Of a stretch of 62,406 bases of DNA, positions 47,367 through 56,902 are shown one piece after another. How positions within the stretch are numbered: position 1 is the first letter of the stretch; every line of letters begins with the position of its first letter. The stretch is from Neomoorella sulfitireducens (GTDB lineage: Bacteria > Bacillota > DSM-521 > Neomoorellales > Neomoorellaceae). The notes beneath the pieces are model-generated. The model was not told the origin of the DNA. It did no database searches and worked only from the letters and a program-made list of their open reading frames with translations. Location of the stretch: contig NZ_JANRHG010000015.1 in the NCBI RefSeq assembly GCF_024733845.1, forward strand, positions 1 through 62,406, read 5' to 3'. The translations under genes were made by a program, and so were the position numbers.

Positions 47367-48764
47367 TTAAAGTATATAACTTTGCAAATCGACATGAGAC
47401 ATGATGTCGCCCAGCTGTTGCCGGACATAGGTGGCGTCGATAATAACCCGCCGCTCCTCTACTTCCGGTGCCTGGAATAGGAGATCCTGCAAAACCTTTT
47501 CCAGGATGGTATGCAGCCGGCGCGCACCAATATCTTCCCCCTGATTATTTACAGTATAAGCAATATCGGCAATTTCCGCAATAGCATCGGCTGAAAATTG
47601 TAATTCTATTCCTTCTACCGCCATTAGTGCCGTATATTGCCGTAACAGGGAATTTTTAGGTTCGATTAAAATGCGCTTGAAGTCATCCCGGGTCAAACTT
47701 TTAAGTTCTACCCTGATGGGAAACCGCCCCTGGAGCTCGGGAATGAGATCCGAGGGTTTGGTCACATGGAAGGCCCCGGCGGCGATAAAGAGGATATGGT
47801 CGGTTTTTACCGGGCCGTACTTGGTCTGGACCGTGGTACCCTCCACTATGGGCAGGATGTCACGCTGGACTCCTTCCCTGGAAACATCAGGGCCGGCCCC
47901 TTTTTCCCGCCCGGCAATTTTATCGATCTCATCCAGGAAGATAATCCCATCCTGTTCTACGCGCCGGACGGCAATGGCTGCCACTTCGTCCATATCGATC
48001 ATTTTATCGGCTTCTTGCTGGGTGAGTATCCGCCGGGCTTCCGCCACCGTTACCATACGCTTGCGCTTGCGCCGGGGGAGGAGGTTGCCCAGCATATCCT
48101 GGATGTTCATCCCCAGCTCTTCCAGTCCCAGGCCGCCCATTACAATCCCCGGGGTGGCACTATCTTCTACTTCCACCTCCACCATCATATCTTCCAGCTC
48201 CTGGCGTTTTAATTTTTCCCGGAGGATGGCCCGCTGTTCGGAAGTTTGTTCGTCTTCCGGCACTGCCCCTTCCCCGCCGGTCCCTCCCCCACCGAAAAGG
48301 ACTTCCCACGGGGAACGACCGCCCCTGTCCTTCCCAGCCCGGGGAGCTATTAAGTCCAGCAGGCGTTTTTCCGCCAGTCTGGCTGCTTTGGCCTCTACTT
48401 CAGCCCGCTTTTCTATTTTAACCATTCTCACGGCATTTTCTACCAGTTCCCGGATCATAGATTCGACATCGCGGCCGACATAACCGACTTCCGTGAAACG
48501 GGTAGCTTCAACCTTTAAAAAAGGCGCCCCTACCAGGCGCGCCAGCCTGCGGGCAATCTCGGTTTTGCCGACACCGGTAGGCCCGATCATAATGATATTT
48601 TTGGGCAGGACTTCATCGCGTAAATCGGCGTCCAGCTTTTGCCGGCGGTAGCGGTTTCTCAGGGCAACGGCCACGCACTTTTTCGCCTCTTCCTGGCCGA
48701 CGATATAGCGGTCTAGCTCGGCTACTATCTGCCGGGGTGTAAGATCCAAGCTTTTCCCCCCCAC
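47367..48764 (-). CDS. hslU: HslU ATPase of the HslUV protease
   Basis: AAA+ unfoldase feeding substrates to HslV. 465 residues: Walker [15 protein letters not shown], the I domain (about 110-250), Walker [12 protein letters not shown], sensor motifs, and a C-terminus ending LQSYIL that docks into HslV. It follows hslV by 7 bp. CodX of Bacillus subtilis is the counterpart. Confidence 0.97.
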   Translation of the reverse strand: MGGKSLDLTPRQIVAELDRYIVGQEEAKKCVAVALRNRYRRQKLDADLRDEVLPKNIIMIGPTGVGKTEIARRLARLVGAPFLKVEATRFTEVGYVGRDVESMIRELVENAVRMVKIEKRAEVEAKAARLAEKRLLDLIAPRAGKDRGGRSPWEVLFGGGGTGGEGAVPEDEQTSEQRAILREKLKRQELEDMMVEVEVEDSATPGIVMGGLGLEELGMNIQDMLGNLLPRRKRKRMVTVAEARRILTQQEADKMIDMDEVAAIAVRRVEQDGIIFLDEIDKIAGREKGAGPDVSREGVQRDILPIVEGTTVQTKYGPVKTDHILFIAAGAFHVTKPSDLIPELQGRFPIRVELKSLTRDDFKRILIEPKNSLLRQYTALMAVEGIELQFSADAIAEIADIAYTVNNQGEDIGARRLHTILEKVLQDLLFQAPEVEERRVIIDATYVRQQLGDIMSHVDLQSYIL

Positions 48765-48771
48765 CTGGAGA

Positions 48772-49296
48772 TTAGATTTCCTCTAATACAATATTATTGT
48801 TGGTATAGATGCAGATAGAAGCGGCAATCTCCATGGCCTCCCGGGCGATGGCGCCGGCATCCAGTCCGGTATGCTTGATTAGAGCCCGGGCTGCCGCCAG
48901 GGCATAGGGACCGCCGGAGCCGATGGCGGCGATGCCGTCATCGGGTTCAACTATCTCACCGTTTCCCGATATTATCAATAGATGTTCCCGGTCGGCCACC
49001 ACCAGCAGGGCTTCCAGGCGCCGTAAAAACCTGTCCGTACGCCACTCTTTCCCCAATTCTACGGCGGCGCGCTGGAGGTTGCCGTGGTATTCTTCCAGCT
49101 TGGCCTCGAACTTTTCAAAAAGGGTAAAAGCGTCGGCCACACTGCCGGCAAAACCGGCCAGGACTTTATTCTGGTACAGGCGGCGTACTTTACGGGCCTT
49201 GTGTTTCATAATGGTATTCCCAAAGGTGACTTGCCCGTCGCCGGCTATGGCTACCTTGCCTTTATGGCGTACGGCAATAACCGTTGTACCGTCCAC
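48772..49296 (-). CDS. hslV: HslV protease subunit
   Basis: Proteasome-like N-terminal-nucleophile protease, 174 residues. The MDG propeptide precedes the catalytic T4 ([19 protein letters not shown]). Autocatalytic or peptidase removal of three residues is needed to expose the threonine. The G-D-G-Q-V-T-F motif is conserved. It lies 5 bp after xerC and 7 bp before hslU. Confidence 0.96.
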   Translation of the reverse strand: MDGTTVIAVRHKGKVAIAGDGQVTFGNTIMKHKARKVRRLYQNKVLAGFAGSVADAFTLFEKFEAKLEEYHGNLQRAAVELGKEWRTDRFLRRLEALLVVADREHLLIISGNGEIVEPDDGIAAIGSGGPYALAAARALIKHTGLDAGAIAREAMEIAASICIYTNNNIVLEEI

Positions 49297-49301
49297 AGAT
49301 T

Positions 49302-50231
49302 CTACTCCTCACTTCTTTTAGCCCTCGGGTGGGCCTGCTGGTATATTTCGCGTAGCCTCGCCTGGCTTATATGGGTGTAGATCTGGGTGGTAGAAAGGTT
49401 TACATGGCCCAGGAGTTCCTGCACTGCCCTGAGATCCGCCCCCCTCTCCAGCATATGGGTGGCAAAACAGTGACGCAGGGTGTGGGGGGAAATGCCGCCA
49501 TTTAAAGCCGCCTTCGCGATGTAATGGTTTAACCGCTCCCGCACGCCGCGAACGGTAAGCCGGCCTCCCAGGTGGTTTAGGTACAGGGCCTTTGCTTCCG
49601 GCGGGTTGCGGCGGGCGGCCAGGACCGGGCGCCCCCGGAGCAGGTAGTCCCGCAGGGCTTTAATGGCCTGGCTACCAAGGGGGACGACCCTTTCCCGCCG
49701 GCCCTTGCCCAGGACGCGGGCATAACCGGCCTCCAGGTCCAGGTCATCCTGGTCCAGGCCGACCAGCTCGCTCACCCTGATGCCGGAGGCATATAGAGTT
49801 TCCATTATGGCCCGGTCCCTCAAACCCAGCGGCGTGGCAGCCGGTACGGCCAGCAGTTTTTCCACTTCGCCGTAGCTTAAAAAACGGGGTAAACGTTTCT
49901 CCCGCCGCGGTCCTGCCAGCAGCGCCGCCGGGCTGCTTTCTACCTTTCCCTCCCGGAGCAAAAAACGGTAAAAGGAACGCAGAGCAGCCAGCTTGCGGTT
50001 CATGCTGCTCTTTTCCCGGCCCAGTTGATTCAGCCAGCCGAGAAAACGGCGCACCAGCCAGGTATCGACGTCGCCCGGCCCGGCCTCAGGACCCCGGCGC
50101 TCGTATACAAAGGCAGCAAATTGCTCGATATCGGCCCGGTAAGCGGTAACGGTACAGGGGGAAGCCTGTTTTTCGCCCTCCAGGTATAAGATAAACCTTT
50201 CCAGCCCTTCTTGAAATGCAGTCCCGATCAT
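49302..50231 (-). CDS. xerC: Tyrosine recombinase XerC
   Basis: Resolves chromosome dimers at dif with a partner recombinase. 309 residues: an N-terminal SAM-like DNA-binding domain (about 5-95) and a catalytic domain with the complete set R152, K176, H250, R253, H276 and Y285. Its place between trmFO and hslV matches codV of Bacillus subtilis, so it is a housekeeping Xer and not an integrase. Confidence 0.95.
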   Translation of the reverse strand: MIGTAFQEGLERFILYLEGEKQASPCTVTAYRADIEQFAAFVYERRGPEAGPGDVDTWLVRRFLGWLNQLGREKSSMNRKLAALRSFYRFLLREGKVESSPAALLAGPRREKRLPRFLSYGEVEKLLAVPAATPLGLRDRAIMETLYASGIRVSELVGLDQDDLDLEAGYARVLGKGRRERVVPLGSQAIKALRDYLLRGRPVLAARRNPPEAKALYLNHLGGRLTVRGVRERLNHYIAKAALNGGISPHTLRHCFATHMLERGADLRAVQELLGHVNLSTTQIYTHISQARLREIYQQAHPRAKRSEE

Positions 50232-50285
50232 ACCCCCATCCCCCGAACCCTATATATGCTAACATATTCACCTGGGGAGTGCAAG

Positions 50286-51599
50286 TCAATTGCCGGAAAA
50301 TTCACCGAGACCGGACCAAATTTCTAAAGCCCGTTCCGCCAGGGCCCGGTTACGCGCTTCCCGGTTTTTCACCCGGCGTTCCAGGGGCGGCAGCAGGCCA
50401 AAATTAATATGCATGGGCTGCAGGGGGTCATGGGTAGGATCGGTAATATAGTGAAGGAGGGCACCGTGGGCCGTAACCGGCGGTAGGGCCAGGGGTTCCA
50501 GGCCCTTGATTAAACGCGCCGCGTTGACTCCCGCTACCAGGCCGCTGGCGGCAGATTCAATGTAACCCTCCACTCCGGTCAGCTGTCCTGCCAGGAAAAC
50601 CTGCGGGTGTTCCTTCAACTGCAGGGTAGGTTTAAGTACCCGGGGCGCATTAATATAGGTGTTGCGGTGCATGACGCCGAAACGGACAAACTCCGCCTCT
50701 TCCAGGCCGGGGATGAGGCGGAAGACCCGTTCCTGTTCTCCCCACTTGAGGCTCGTCTGGAAACCTACCAGGTTATACAGGGTACCGGCCAGGTTGTCCC
50801 GGCGCAGTTGCACCACGGCATAGGGTTCTTTGCCGGTGGCCGGGTCAACGAGGCCTACCGGGCGCATGGGGCCGAAGCGCAGGGTATCCGGTCCCCGCCG
50901 GGCCATGACTTCCACCGGCATACACCCTTCAAAAACCACTTCCGGTTCAAATTGATGCCGGGGGTGGCGTTCGGCCGTAATCAGGGCCTCATAAAAGCGC
51001 CGGTATTCCTCTTCATTCAGAGGACAGTTGAGATAGTCTTCTTCTCCCCGCCCGTAGCGGGAAGCCTTGAAAATGCGGCTGTAATTTAAAGAATCGGCAG
51101 TGACAATGGGTGCCGCCGCGTCGTAAAAGTATAGATAACCGGTGCCGGTTAAACTGTTTAAGCTTTCGGCCAGGGCCAGGGAAGTTAAGGGCCCGGAAGC
51201 AACGATTACCGGCGTATAATCGGGAACAGCCCGGACTTCTTCCCGGATAATGGTTATTTTTTCTTCGGCCTCCAGGGCGGCAGTCACCCGGGCGGCAAAC
51301 TCCTCCCGGTCCACGGCCAGGGCCTTGCCGGCCGGGACCCGACATTCCCCGGCTACGGCCATAAGGAGGGAACCGGCCAGGCGCATCTCCGCCTTTAACA
51401 GGCCGGCCGCGTTTTCCAGGGTATCGGCCCGCAAAGAATTGGAGCAGACTAACTCCGCCAGGTAGCCGGTACGATGGGCCGGCGTCATCTTGCCCGGCCG
51501 CATCTCCCACAGCTCGACTTTTATCCCTCGCCTGGCAGCCTGCCAGGCGGCCTCGCTACCGGCCAGGCCGCCGCCGATAATGATCAGCTTTTCCGGCAA
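50286..51599 (-). CDS. trmFO: Folate-dependent tRNA m5U54 methyltransferase TrmFO
   Basis: FAD enzyme that methylates U54 in the T-loop using methylenetetrahydrofolate. 437 residues: FAD loop [16 protein letters not shown] at the N-terminus and conserved [11 protein letters not shown] and [17 protein letters not shown]. It follows topA by 24 bp in the standard topA-trmFO-xerC order. Confidence 0.97.
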   Translation of the reverse strand: MPEKLIIIGGGLAGSEAAWQAARRGIKVELWEMRPGKMTPAHRTGYLAELVCSNSLRADTLENAAGLLKAEMRLAGSLLMAVAGECRVPAGKALAVDREEFAARVTAALEAEEKITIIREEVRAVPDYTPVIVASGPLTSLALAESLNSLTGTGYLYFYDAAAPIVTADSLNYSRIFKASRYGRGEEDYLNCPLNEEEYRRFYEALITAERHPRHQFEPEVVFEGCMPVEVMARRGPDTLRFGPMRPVGLVDPATGKEPYAVVQLRRDNLAGTLYNLVGFQTSLKWGEQERVFRLIPGLEEAEFVRFGVMHRNTYINAPRVLKPTLQLKEHPQVFLAGQLTGVEGYIESAASGLVAGVNAARLIKGLEPLALPPVTAHGALLHYITDPTHDPLQPMHINFGLLPPLERRVKNREARNRALAERALEIWSGLGEFSGN

Positions 51600-51623
51600 C
51601 TTATCGCCTCCGTTGATGGCAGA

Positions 51624-53714
51624 TTACTTGGCCTGCTGGACCTTTTCTTCATAGCCGCATTCCTTGCTGGGGCACAGCAGGCGCACACCATGGCGGGAAG
51701 CCTTTTCCACCAGGCGGGTCCCGCAGCGAGGGCAGTTCAGGTTGGTAGGCTTATCCCAGGAAACGTAGTTGCATTCCGGGTAGTTCTGGCAGCCGTAAAA
51801 TTTGCGTCCTTTTTTCGTCCGCCGGGCCACAATTTCTCCCCCGCACCGGGGACACTTAACGCCGATGGTTTCCAGCAGGGGTTTGGTAAAGCGGCAATCG
51901 GGAAAGCCGGGACAGGCCAGGAATTTACCAAAGCGGCCCGTTTTGACCACCAGGTTGCGGCCGCAGAGTTCGCATTTTTCTTCGCTTACTTCTTCCGGGA
52001 TGTCGATGGTGCCGATTTCCTTTTCGGCCCGTTCCAGGACCCGGCTGAAGGGCTCGTAGAATTCGGCCACTACCCGGCGCCAGGATAATTTCCCGGCTTC
52101 AATCTCGTCCAGCTGTTCCTCCATATGGGCTGTGAATTCGATGTCGATAATATCAGGAAAGTGTTCTTTTAGGAGATCTACCACCACCCGGCCCAGCTCC
52201 GTGGGGATAAACTGTTTCTGCTCCCTCACCACATAACCGCGTTCCAGGATGGTTTCAATGGTAGGGGCATAGGTGCTGGGCCGACCGATACCCAGCTCTT
52301 CCATCGTTTTCACCAGGGTGGCTTCGGTATAACGCGGCGGCGGCTGCGTAAAGTGCTGTTTGGGCTCCAGGGATTGCAGTTGCAAAACCTCGCCTTCAGC
52401 CAGGGCGGGCAGCCTTTGCTCCTGCTCCTTACCTTCACCGTCGCTGCCTTCCTGGTAAACCCGCAGGTAGCCCGGGAACTTGATTACCGACCCTGCGGCC
52501 CGGAAAAGGCAGGGACCGGTGCTGATATCTACCGTCATAGTATCCATTACGGCAGCCTGCATCTGGCTGGCTACAAAGCGTTCCCAGATTAGATTGTAGA
52601 GGCGAAACTGGTCCCTGGTCAGGACGTTTTTCAGGGATCCCGGTTCCCGCCAGACGGAAGTGGGCCTGATGGCTTCATGGGCATCCTGGATGTCCTTGCG
52701 CCCCTTAAACTGCCTCAGGCCTTCAGGTACGTACTCGGGGCCGAAGCGCTCCATGAGAAAATCCCTGGCTTCCAGCTGGGCTACCCTGGCGATACGGGTG
52801 GAATCGGTTCGGATATAGGTAATCAGGCCGACGGGGCCTTCACTGCCTCCCAGATCGATGCCCTCGTAAAGCTGCTGGGCCACCTGCATGGTCCGCCTGG
52901 CGGTAAAATTAAGCCTGCGATAAGCCTCCTGCTGCAGGGTGCTGGTGGTGAAGGGGGGGGCCGGGTTTTTACGCCGTTCCCGTTGCTTGACCCCGGTTAC
53001 GACATAGCTAGCCCCTTCCAGGGTTGCCAGGATGGCCTGCATTTCGCCTTCATTTTTAATCTTCGGCTCCTCGCCGGCAAACTTAAAGAGTTTAGCCGGA
53101 AAAGCCTCGCCGTCGCCTCCTGCCAGCAGCCATGCCGTCAGGCTCCAGTATTCTTCCGGCCGGAAAGCTTCTATTTCCCTTTCCCGGTCGACAATCAGGC
53201 GCACGGCCACCGACTGCACCCGGCCGGCACTTAAACCTTTACGTACCTTGCGCCACAGGAGGGGGCTCAGGCGGTACCCCACGACGCGGTCCAGTACCCG
53301 CCGGGCTTGCTGGGCATCAACCCGGTTCTGGTCGATTTCCCGGGGTTTTTTGATAGCTTCCTGGACGGCATTGCGAGTTATCTCATTAAACTCGATGCGC
53401 ACCGGCCCGGGAGGCAGGTCCAGGAGGTGCTGCAGGTGCCAGGCGATAGCCTCCCCTTCCCGGTCCGGGTCCGTAGCCAGCAAGACGCGCCCGCATTTCT
53501 GGGCTGCTTCCCGCAATTCTTTGACAATAGTACCTTTGCCCCGGATGGTAATATAGCGGGGCTCAAAGCCGCGCTCGATGTCAACGCCAAACTGGCTCCT
53601 GGGCAAATCGCGGATATGCCCCATGGACGATTTAATGGTGTAGTTCCTTCCCAGAAATTTACCAATAGTTTTGGCCTTGGCCGGCGATTCCACGATAACC
53701 AGTGTATGGGCCAA
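51624..53714 (-). CDS. topA: DNA topoisomerase I
   Basis: Type IA topoisomerase that relaxes negative supercoils. 696 residues from TTG 53714 (AHTLVIVESPAKAKTIGKFL), with AGGGGGAA upstream. Longer frames that run into dprA are rejected. TOPRIM motif ATDPDREGEAIAWHL, active-site Tyr in LITYIRTDSTR, and three C-terminal four-cysteine zinc fingers (CELCG...C, CPRCG...C, CPRCG...C). It overlaps none of its neighbours and follows dprA by 11 bp. Confidence 0.97.
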   Translation of the reverse strand: MAHTLVIVESPAKAKTIGKFLGRNYTIKSSMGHIRDLPRSQFGVDIERGFEPRYITIRGKGTIVKELREAAQKCGRVLLATDPDREGEAIAWHLQHLLDLPPGPVRIEFNEITRNAVQEAIKKPREIDQNRVDAQQARRVLDRVVGYRLSPLLWRKVRKGLSAGRVQSVAVRLIVDREREIEAFRPEEYWSLTAWLLAGGDGEAFPAKLFKFAGEEPKIKNEGEMQAILATLEGASYVVTGVKQRERRKNPAPPFTTSTLQQEAYRRLNFTARRTMQVAQQLYEGIDLGGSEGPVGLITYIRTDSTRIARVAQLEARDFLMERFGPEYVPEGLRQFKGRKDIQDAHEAIRPTSVWREPGSLKNVLTRDQFRLYNLIWERFVASQMQAAVMDTMTVDISTGPCLFRAAGSVIKFPGYLRVYQEGSDGEGKEQEQRLPALAEGEVLQLQSLEPKQHFTQPPPRYTEATLVKTMEELGIGRPSTYAPTIETILERGYVVREQKQFIPTELGRVVVDLLKEHFPDIIDIEFTAHMEEQLDEIEAGKLSWRRVVAEFYEPFSRVLERAEKEIGTIDIPEEVSEEKCELCGRNLVVKTGRFGKFLACPGFPDCRFTKPLLETIGVKCPRCGGEIVARRTKKGRKFYGCQNYPECNYVSWDKPTNLNCPRCGTRLVEKASRHGVRLLCPSKECGYEEKVQQAK

Positions 53715-53725
53715 AAGAATTCCCC

Positions 53726-54820
53726 CTAACAGCGCAGGTAAAAACCTCCCGGCAAGCGCCGGATTATATTTCTCATTTCCAGTTGCAGCAAGGCGGTATT
53801 CACTTCCCCCGGCGGCAGGCCGGTTGCGGCTATAATGGTATCCAGGTGGACGGGCATGACGCTGATAGCGTCCATGACCTTTTCCTCGACGGCCGATAGG
53901 GTTACCTCCACCCGGCTTTCCTGCGGGGATAAATTCCACAGAGAATCGGCCTCATATTCGGCCAGAATGTCGGCCACCCCGGTCACCACCCGCGCTCCCT
54001 GTTTAATTAATTCGTTGGGACCCTGGCTGTAACGGCCGGTGATCGGCCCCGGGACGGCAAAGACGTCACGGTTCTGTTCCAGGGCCAGGTCGGCCGTAAT
54101 TAAAGCGCCGCTCCTGGCCGCGGCCTCGACGACCACCGTACCCCTGGCCAGGCCGCTGATTATGCGGTTGCGGGCCGGGAAATGGCCGGCTTCCGGCGGG
54201 GTGCCCGGGGGATACTCGGAAAGGACGGCCCCGTGGTCCATGACCTGGTGATAAAGTTCACGGTGTTCGGGGGGATAAATGACATCCACCCCGCAACCCA
54301 GGATACCCCAGGTGAGGCCGTTTTCCCGGATGGCTCCCCGGTGGGCGGCGGCATCTATGCCCCTGGCCAGGCCGCTGACCACACCGGCGCCGGCGGCGGC
54401 AAGACCCCCGGCGAGTTCGGTAGCCACTTTAAGGCCGTAGGCCGTCGCCCGGCGAGTGCCGACAATGGCGATTTTAAGTTCTTCCCCCGGCAACTTGCTC
54501 CCCCGCCAGTAAAGGACGGGCGGCGGGTCGTAAATACGCTTGAGTTCCAGGGGGTAATCCTCATCCGCCAGGGTCAGGACTTTTATCCCGGCCGAATCTA
54601 GTTTAGCCATAATTTTTTCCGGTGTTACCTGGCGGCGCCAATCAATCAAAGAAGTTGCCGCCTTTCCCAGACCTTCAAGGGCCAGGAGTTCTTTTTCCGT
54701 CGCCTGCCAGGCGGCCCGGGGACTCCCGAAAAATTTAACCAGCTGGAGGACCCGGCGGGCTCCCAGTCCGGGTGCCTGCTGGAGGGCTACCCAGAAGGGC
54801 TTTTCTTCTAAAGTTCTCAT
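53726..54820 (-). CDS. dprA: DNA-processing protein DprA
   Basis: Single-stranded-DNA-binding RecA loader for natural transformation and recombination. 364 residues: N-terminal SAM/HhH region, the Rossmann core with IAIVGTRRATAYG, SGLARGIDAAAHRGA and YPPEHRELY, and a C-terminal winged-helix domain. AGGGGAG lies 5 nt before the ATG. A promoter about 110 nt upstream would serve dprA-topA-trmFO-xerC-hslVU-codY. Confidence 0.95.
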   Translation of the reverse strand: MRTLEEKPFWVALQQAPGLGARRVLQLVKFFGSPRAAWQATEKELLALEGLGKAATSLIDWRRQVTPEKIMAKLDSAGIKVLTLADEDYPLELKRIYDPPPVLYWRGSKLPGEELKIAIVGTRRATAYGLKVATELAGGLAAAGAGVVSGLARGIDAAAHRGAIRENGLTWGILGCGVDVIYPPEHRELYHQVMDHGAVLSEYPPGTPPEAGHFPARNRIISGLARGTVVVEAAARSGALITADLALEQNRDVFAVPGPITGRYSQGPNELIKQGARVVTGVADILAEYEADSLWNLSPQESRVEVTLSAVEEKVMDAISVMPVHLDTIIAATGLPPGEVNTALLQLEMRNIIRRLPGGFYLRC

Positions 54821-54931
54821 TGGGTCTCCCCTGCAGTGCCTTTCAGTATGGTTTTTTAAGCTAACCTTTCGCGGTCCGGATGAAATTTCCTGCCGCTATG
54901 GATGAAAGATAAAGTTACCGGGTTTTTTAAA

Positions 54932-54960
54932 AGCATATCTATTCTTTACAAGGTCGTCAA
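54932..54960 (-). promoter_or_regulatory. Sigma-A promoter upstream of dprA
   Basis: TTGACG (54955-54960), a 17-nt spacer and TATGCT (54932-54937) on the minus strand. The leader is about 105 nt and has no evident structure. Confidence 0.65.
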
Positions 54961-54976
54961 GACCGGAATAAAAAAA

Positions 54977-54992
54977 GTCCCTCGAGAGGGAC
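54977..54992 (-). terminator. Intrinsic terminator after the alcohol dehydrogenase gene
   Basis: Stem GTCCCTC/GAGGGAC (a 16-bp near-palindrome with GA centre) followed by TTTTTTT on the minus strand, 53 nt past the dehydrogenase stop. It isolates that gene from the dprA promoter. Confidence 0.85.
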
Positions 54993-55045
54993 ATAATAGA
55001 TGCGGCAAGCTAAAAGATTTAGAACCCGGAGCCGGGTTCCGGATA

Positions 55046-56149
55046 TTACCCAAAGCTCCGGCATAAAATATTGCATAAATCGGCCGGGGTCGCCTGGCGG
55101 GCCGTCCAGGCCAGGCTGCTCCCATTGGTTGCTGCCAGGGCGGCCATCCTTTCCAGTTCTTTTTCCGGGAATTTTCCCGGGGGAGGTAATAAGCACCGGG
55201 TCAATTCCGCAACTTCCTCTACGGATGCCATCCCCAGGACCTTTAGGATATTATCTACTTTGACCGGTTCCGCCGGCCGGATGAATTCAAGGTATGCTGC
55301 CAGTAAATAGCCATTGGCGCGGCCATGGGGTATGTCATGGCTGTAGGTTAAAGGATAACCCAAAGTATGAAGAATGGTCGTCCGGGTCTGGGCAATGACC
55401 ATACCTCCCAGGGTGGCGGCATACATGAGGTCCCGCCTGGTCGCCGGGAGCAGTTTGCCGGCCAGCAGGGCCTCCTTTTGCCCGGCAAAAAGACTTATGG
55501 CTTCCAGGGCCAGGGTATCGCTTAAAGGGGTGGCCCGCCTGGAAAGGTAACCCTCTATGGCATGGGTAAGGGTATCAAGGGCCGTATCGATAGTAATATC
55601 GAGGGGCAGGGAATAAGTATAACGGGGATCCACCAGGGCCAAAACGGGAAAACAGCGGTCGTCGCTAAAACCTTTTTTTATTTCCTTTGCCGGTAAAGTG
55701 AAAACAGCATGCTGGGTAACCTCGCTCCCTGTCCCGGCAGTAGTGGGTATGGCCACCATAGGCAGGGGAAGCTCCGGCAGGTCCGCCTCGTAAAGCCGGC
55801 CTGCCTCTGCCCGGTTGGGAACGAGGAGGGCAACGGCCTTGGCGGTATCCATGGGGGAACCGCCACCAATGCCAATGACCAGATCGGCATCCTCCCGGCG
55901 GGCCAGGTCAACGGCTTTGGCGACAGTCTCCAGGGTCGGGTTGGCCGGCACTTCATCAAAAACAACCCGGCTCAAACCAAGCCTTTTAGCCAGCTCTTCA
56001 AAGTCGGCCATAGCACCGCTGGTAACGGCACTTTTGCGCCCGGTAACTACTAAGGCCCGCCGGCCAAGGCGGCCGAGGAAATCGCCATACTCCTCTAAAA
56101 CCCCCTCCCCCAAAAAAACCCGGGTTGGCAGGTAAAAACTGAAGGCCAT
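55046..56149 (-). CDS. Iron-containing alcohol dehydrogenase
   Basis: 367-residue group III alcohol dehydrogenase using NAD(P)H. The NAD loop is GIGGGSPMDTAKAVA. Metal ligands are in LDTLTHAIEGYLS (Asp and His) and in HTLGYPLTYSHDIPHG (two His). The ATG at 56149 (MAFSFYLPTRVFLG) has GGAGGAGATTAAA upstream, so an upstream start is rejected. Substrate not predictable; in acetogens such enzymes interconvert ethanol or butanol and the aldehyde. It appears monocistronic, with hairpins on both sides. Confidence 0.92.
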   Translation of the reverse strand: MAFSFYLPTRVFLGEGVLEEYGDFLGRLGRRALVVTGRKSAVTSGAMADFEELAKRLGLSRVVFDEVPANPTLETVAKAVDLARREDADLVIGIGGGSPMDTAKAVALLVPNRAEAGRLYEADLPELPLPMVAIPTTAGTGSEVTQHAVFTLPAKEIKKGFSDDRCFPVLALVDPRYTYSLPLDITIDTALDTLTHAIEGYLSRRATPLSDTLALEAISLFAGQKEALLAGKLLPATRRDLMYAATLGGMVIAQTRTTILHTLGYPLTYSHDIPHGRANGYLLAAYLEFIRPAEPVKVDNILKVLGMASVEEVAELTRCLLPPPGKFPEKELERMAALAATNGSSLAWTARQATPADLCNILCRSFG

Positions 56150-56190
56150 TTTAATCTCCTCCACAAATCCCTTCAATAATAATGAATGGG

Positions 56191-56215
56191 CGCCCAGGGT
56201 AAGAAGCCCTGGGCG
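56191..56215 (-). terminator. Hairpin after the DUF2148 gene, probable terminator
   Basis: Perfect 9-bp stem CGCCCAGGG/CCCTGGGCG with a 7-nt loop. The minus-strand tail CCCATTCATTATTATT is only moderately T-rich, so termination may be partial. Confidence 0.5.
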
Positions 56216-56252
56216 TCATGAACCGGAGCTGTAGTCCTGCTTTGTTATAATA

Positions 56253-56777
56253 TTATCGATCAAAATAAATATTTTTTCCGGTAGCGGCGATGGGTATACC
56301 GGCAATAACGTCGGCGTCCATGAGGCCCATCTTCCTGGCTACGACCCCAATACGGTACATTATGCGGTTGTCGGCATTAAGCATCCCCGCCATCTTGGCG
56401 GCCGATCCCAGGGCTATCCCCAGGTCCATTACCCGCCAGGCGCAGATCGGCCCGGCAAACTCGGGGCCATCATGCAACTGTTCCAGGTCGGCACAGCGAG
56501 GCACCCCGCAGGCACCGCAGTCCAGGCCGGTTTTAGCGGCGTTTTTCAGCCCTACCAGGAGCACGGCATCGGAACGGCGGACATTCTCGCCGTCGCGGTC
56601 AAAGTTTTTCTTCCCGCTCTCCTGGCCGTAGCGGGCCATAGCTATAGCCAGGTCTTCTAAGCTTTCTCCCCGGAGAATCTTTAGCTCAATGAAGTCTTTC
56701 CCTCCGGTCTTGGGTGCAGTCCGGGCGGCAATGGCCATCAGCTCGGCAATTACACCCATGGCTTGAAATTCAGGCAT
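56253..56777 (-). CDS. DUF2148 ferredoxin-like protein
   Basis: About 174 residues. The conserved block AKTGLDCGACGVPRCADL carries three cysteines like an iron-sulfur ligand set, with a further Cys in GPICAWRVMDLGIALGSAAK. Family members are found in anaerobes, and their role is unknown. The ATG at 56777, 9 nt after AAGGAGG, is preferred over the ATG two codons earlier. It lies between yifB and the alcohol dehydrogenase on the same strand. Confidence 0.82.
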   Translation of the reverse strand: MPEFQAMGVIAELMAIAARTAPKTGGKDFIELKILRGESLEDLAIAMARYGQESGKKNFDRDGENVRRSDAVLLVGLKNAAKTGLDCGACGVPRCADLEQLHDGPEFAGPICAWRVMDLGIALGSAAKMAGMLNADNRIMYRIGVVARKMGLMDADVIAGIPIAATGKNIYFDR

Positions 56778-56902
56778 GCACATTTACCTCCTTAATTACG
56801 CTTGGGCCGAGCAGTTAAAATCCATTTGGCTGCAGATAACATGCCCTGGCTGTAAAGACTTTATAACCTTGCAAACACCCCGGTTCCCCGGCAGGGACGC
56901 CT

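Noticed and set aside
53715-53939. N-terminal extension of topoisomerase I
   Set aside because: It runs into dprA in another frame. The family N-terminus AHTLVIVESPAKAKT begins at TTG 53714 with its own ribosome site.
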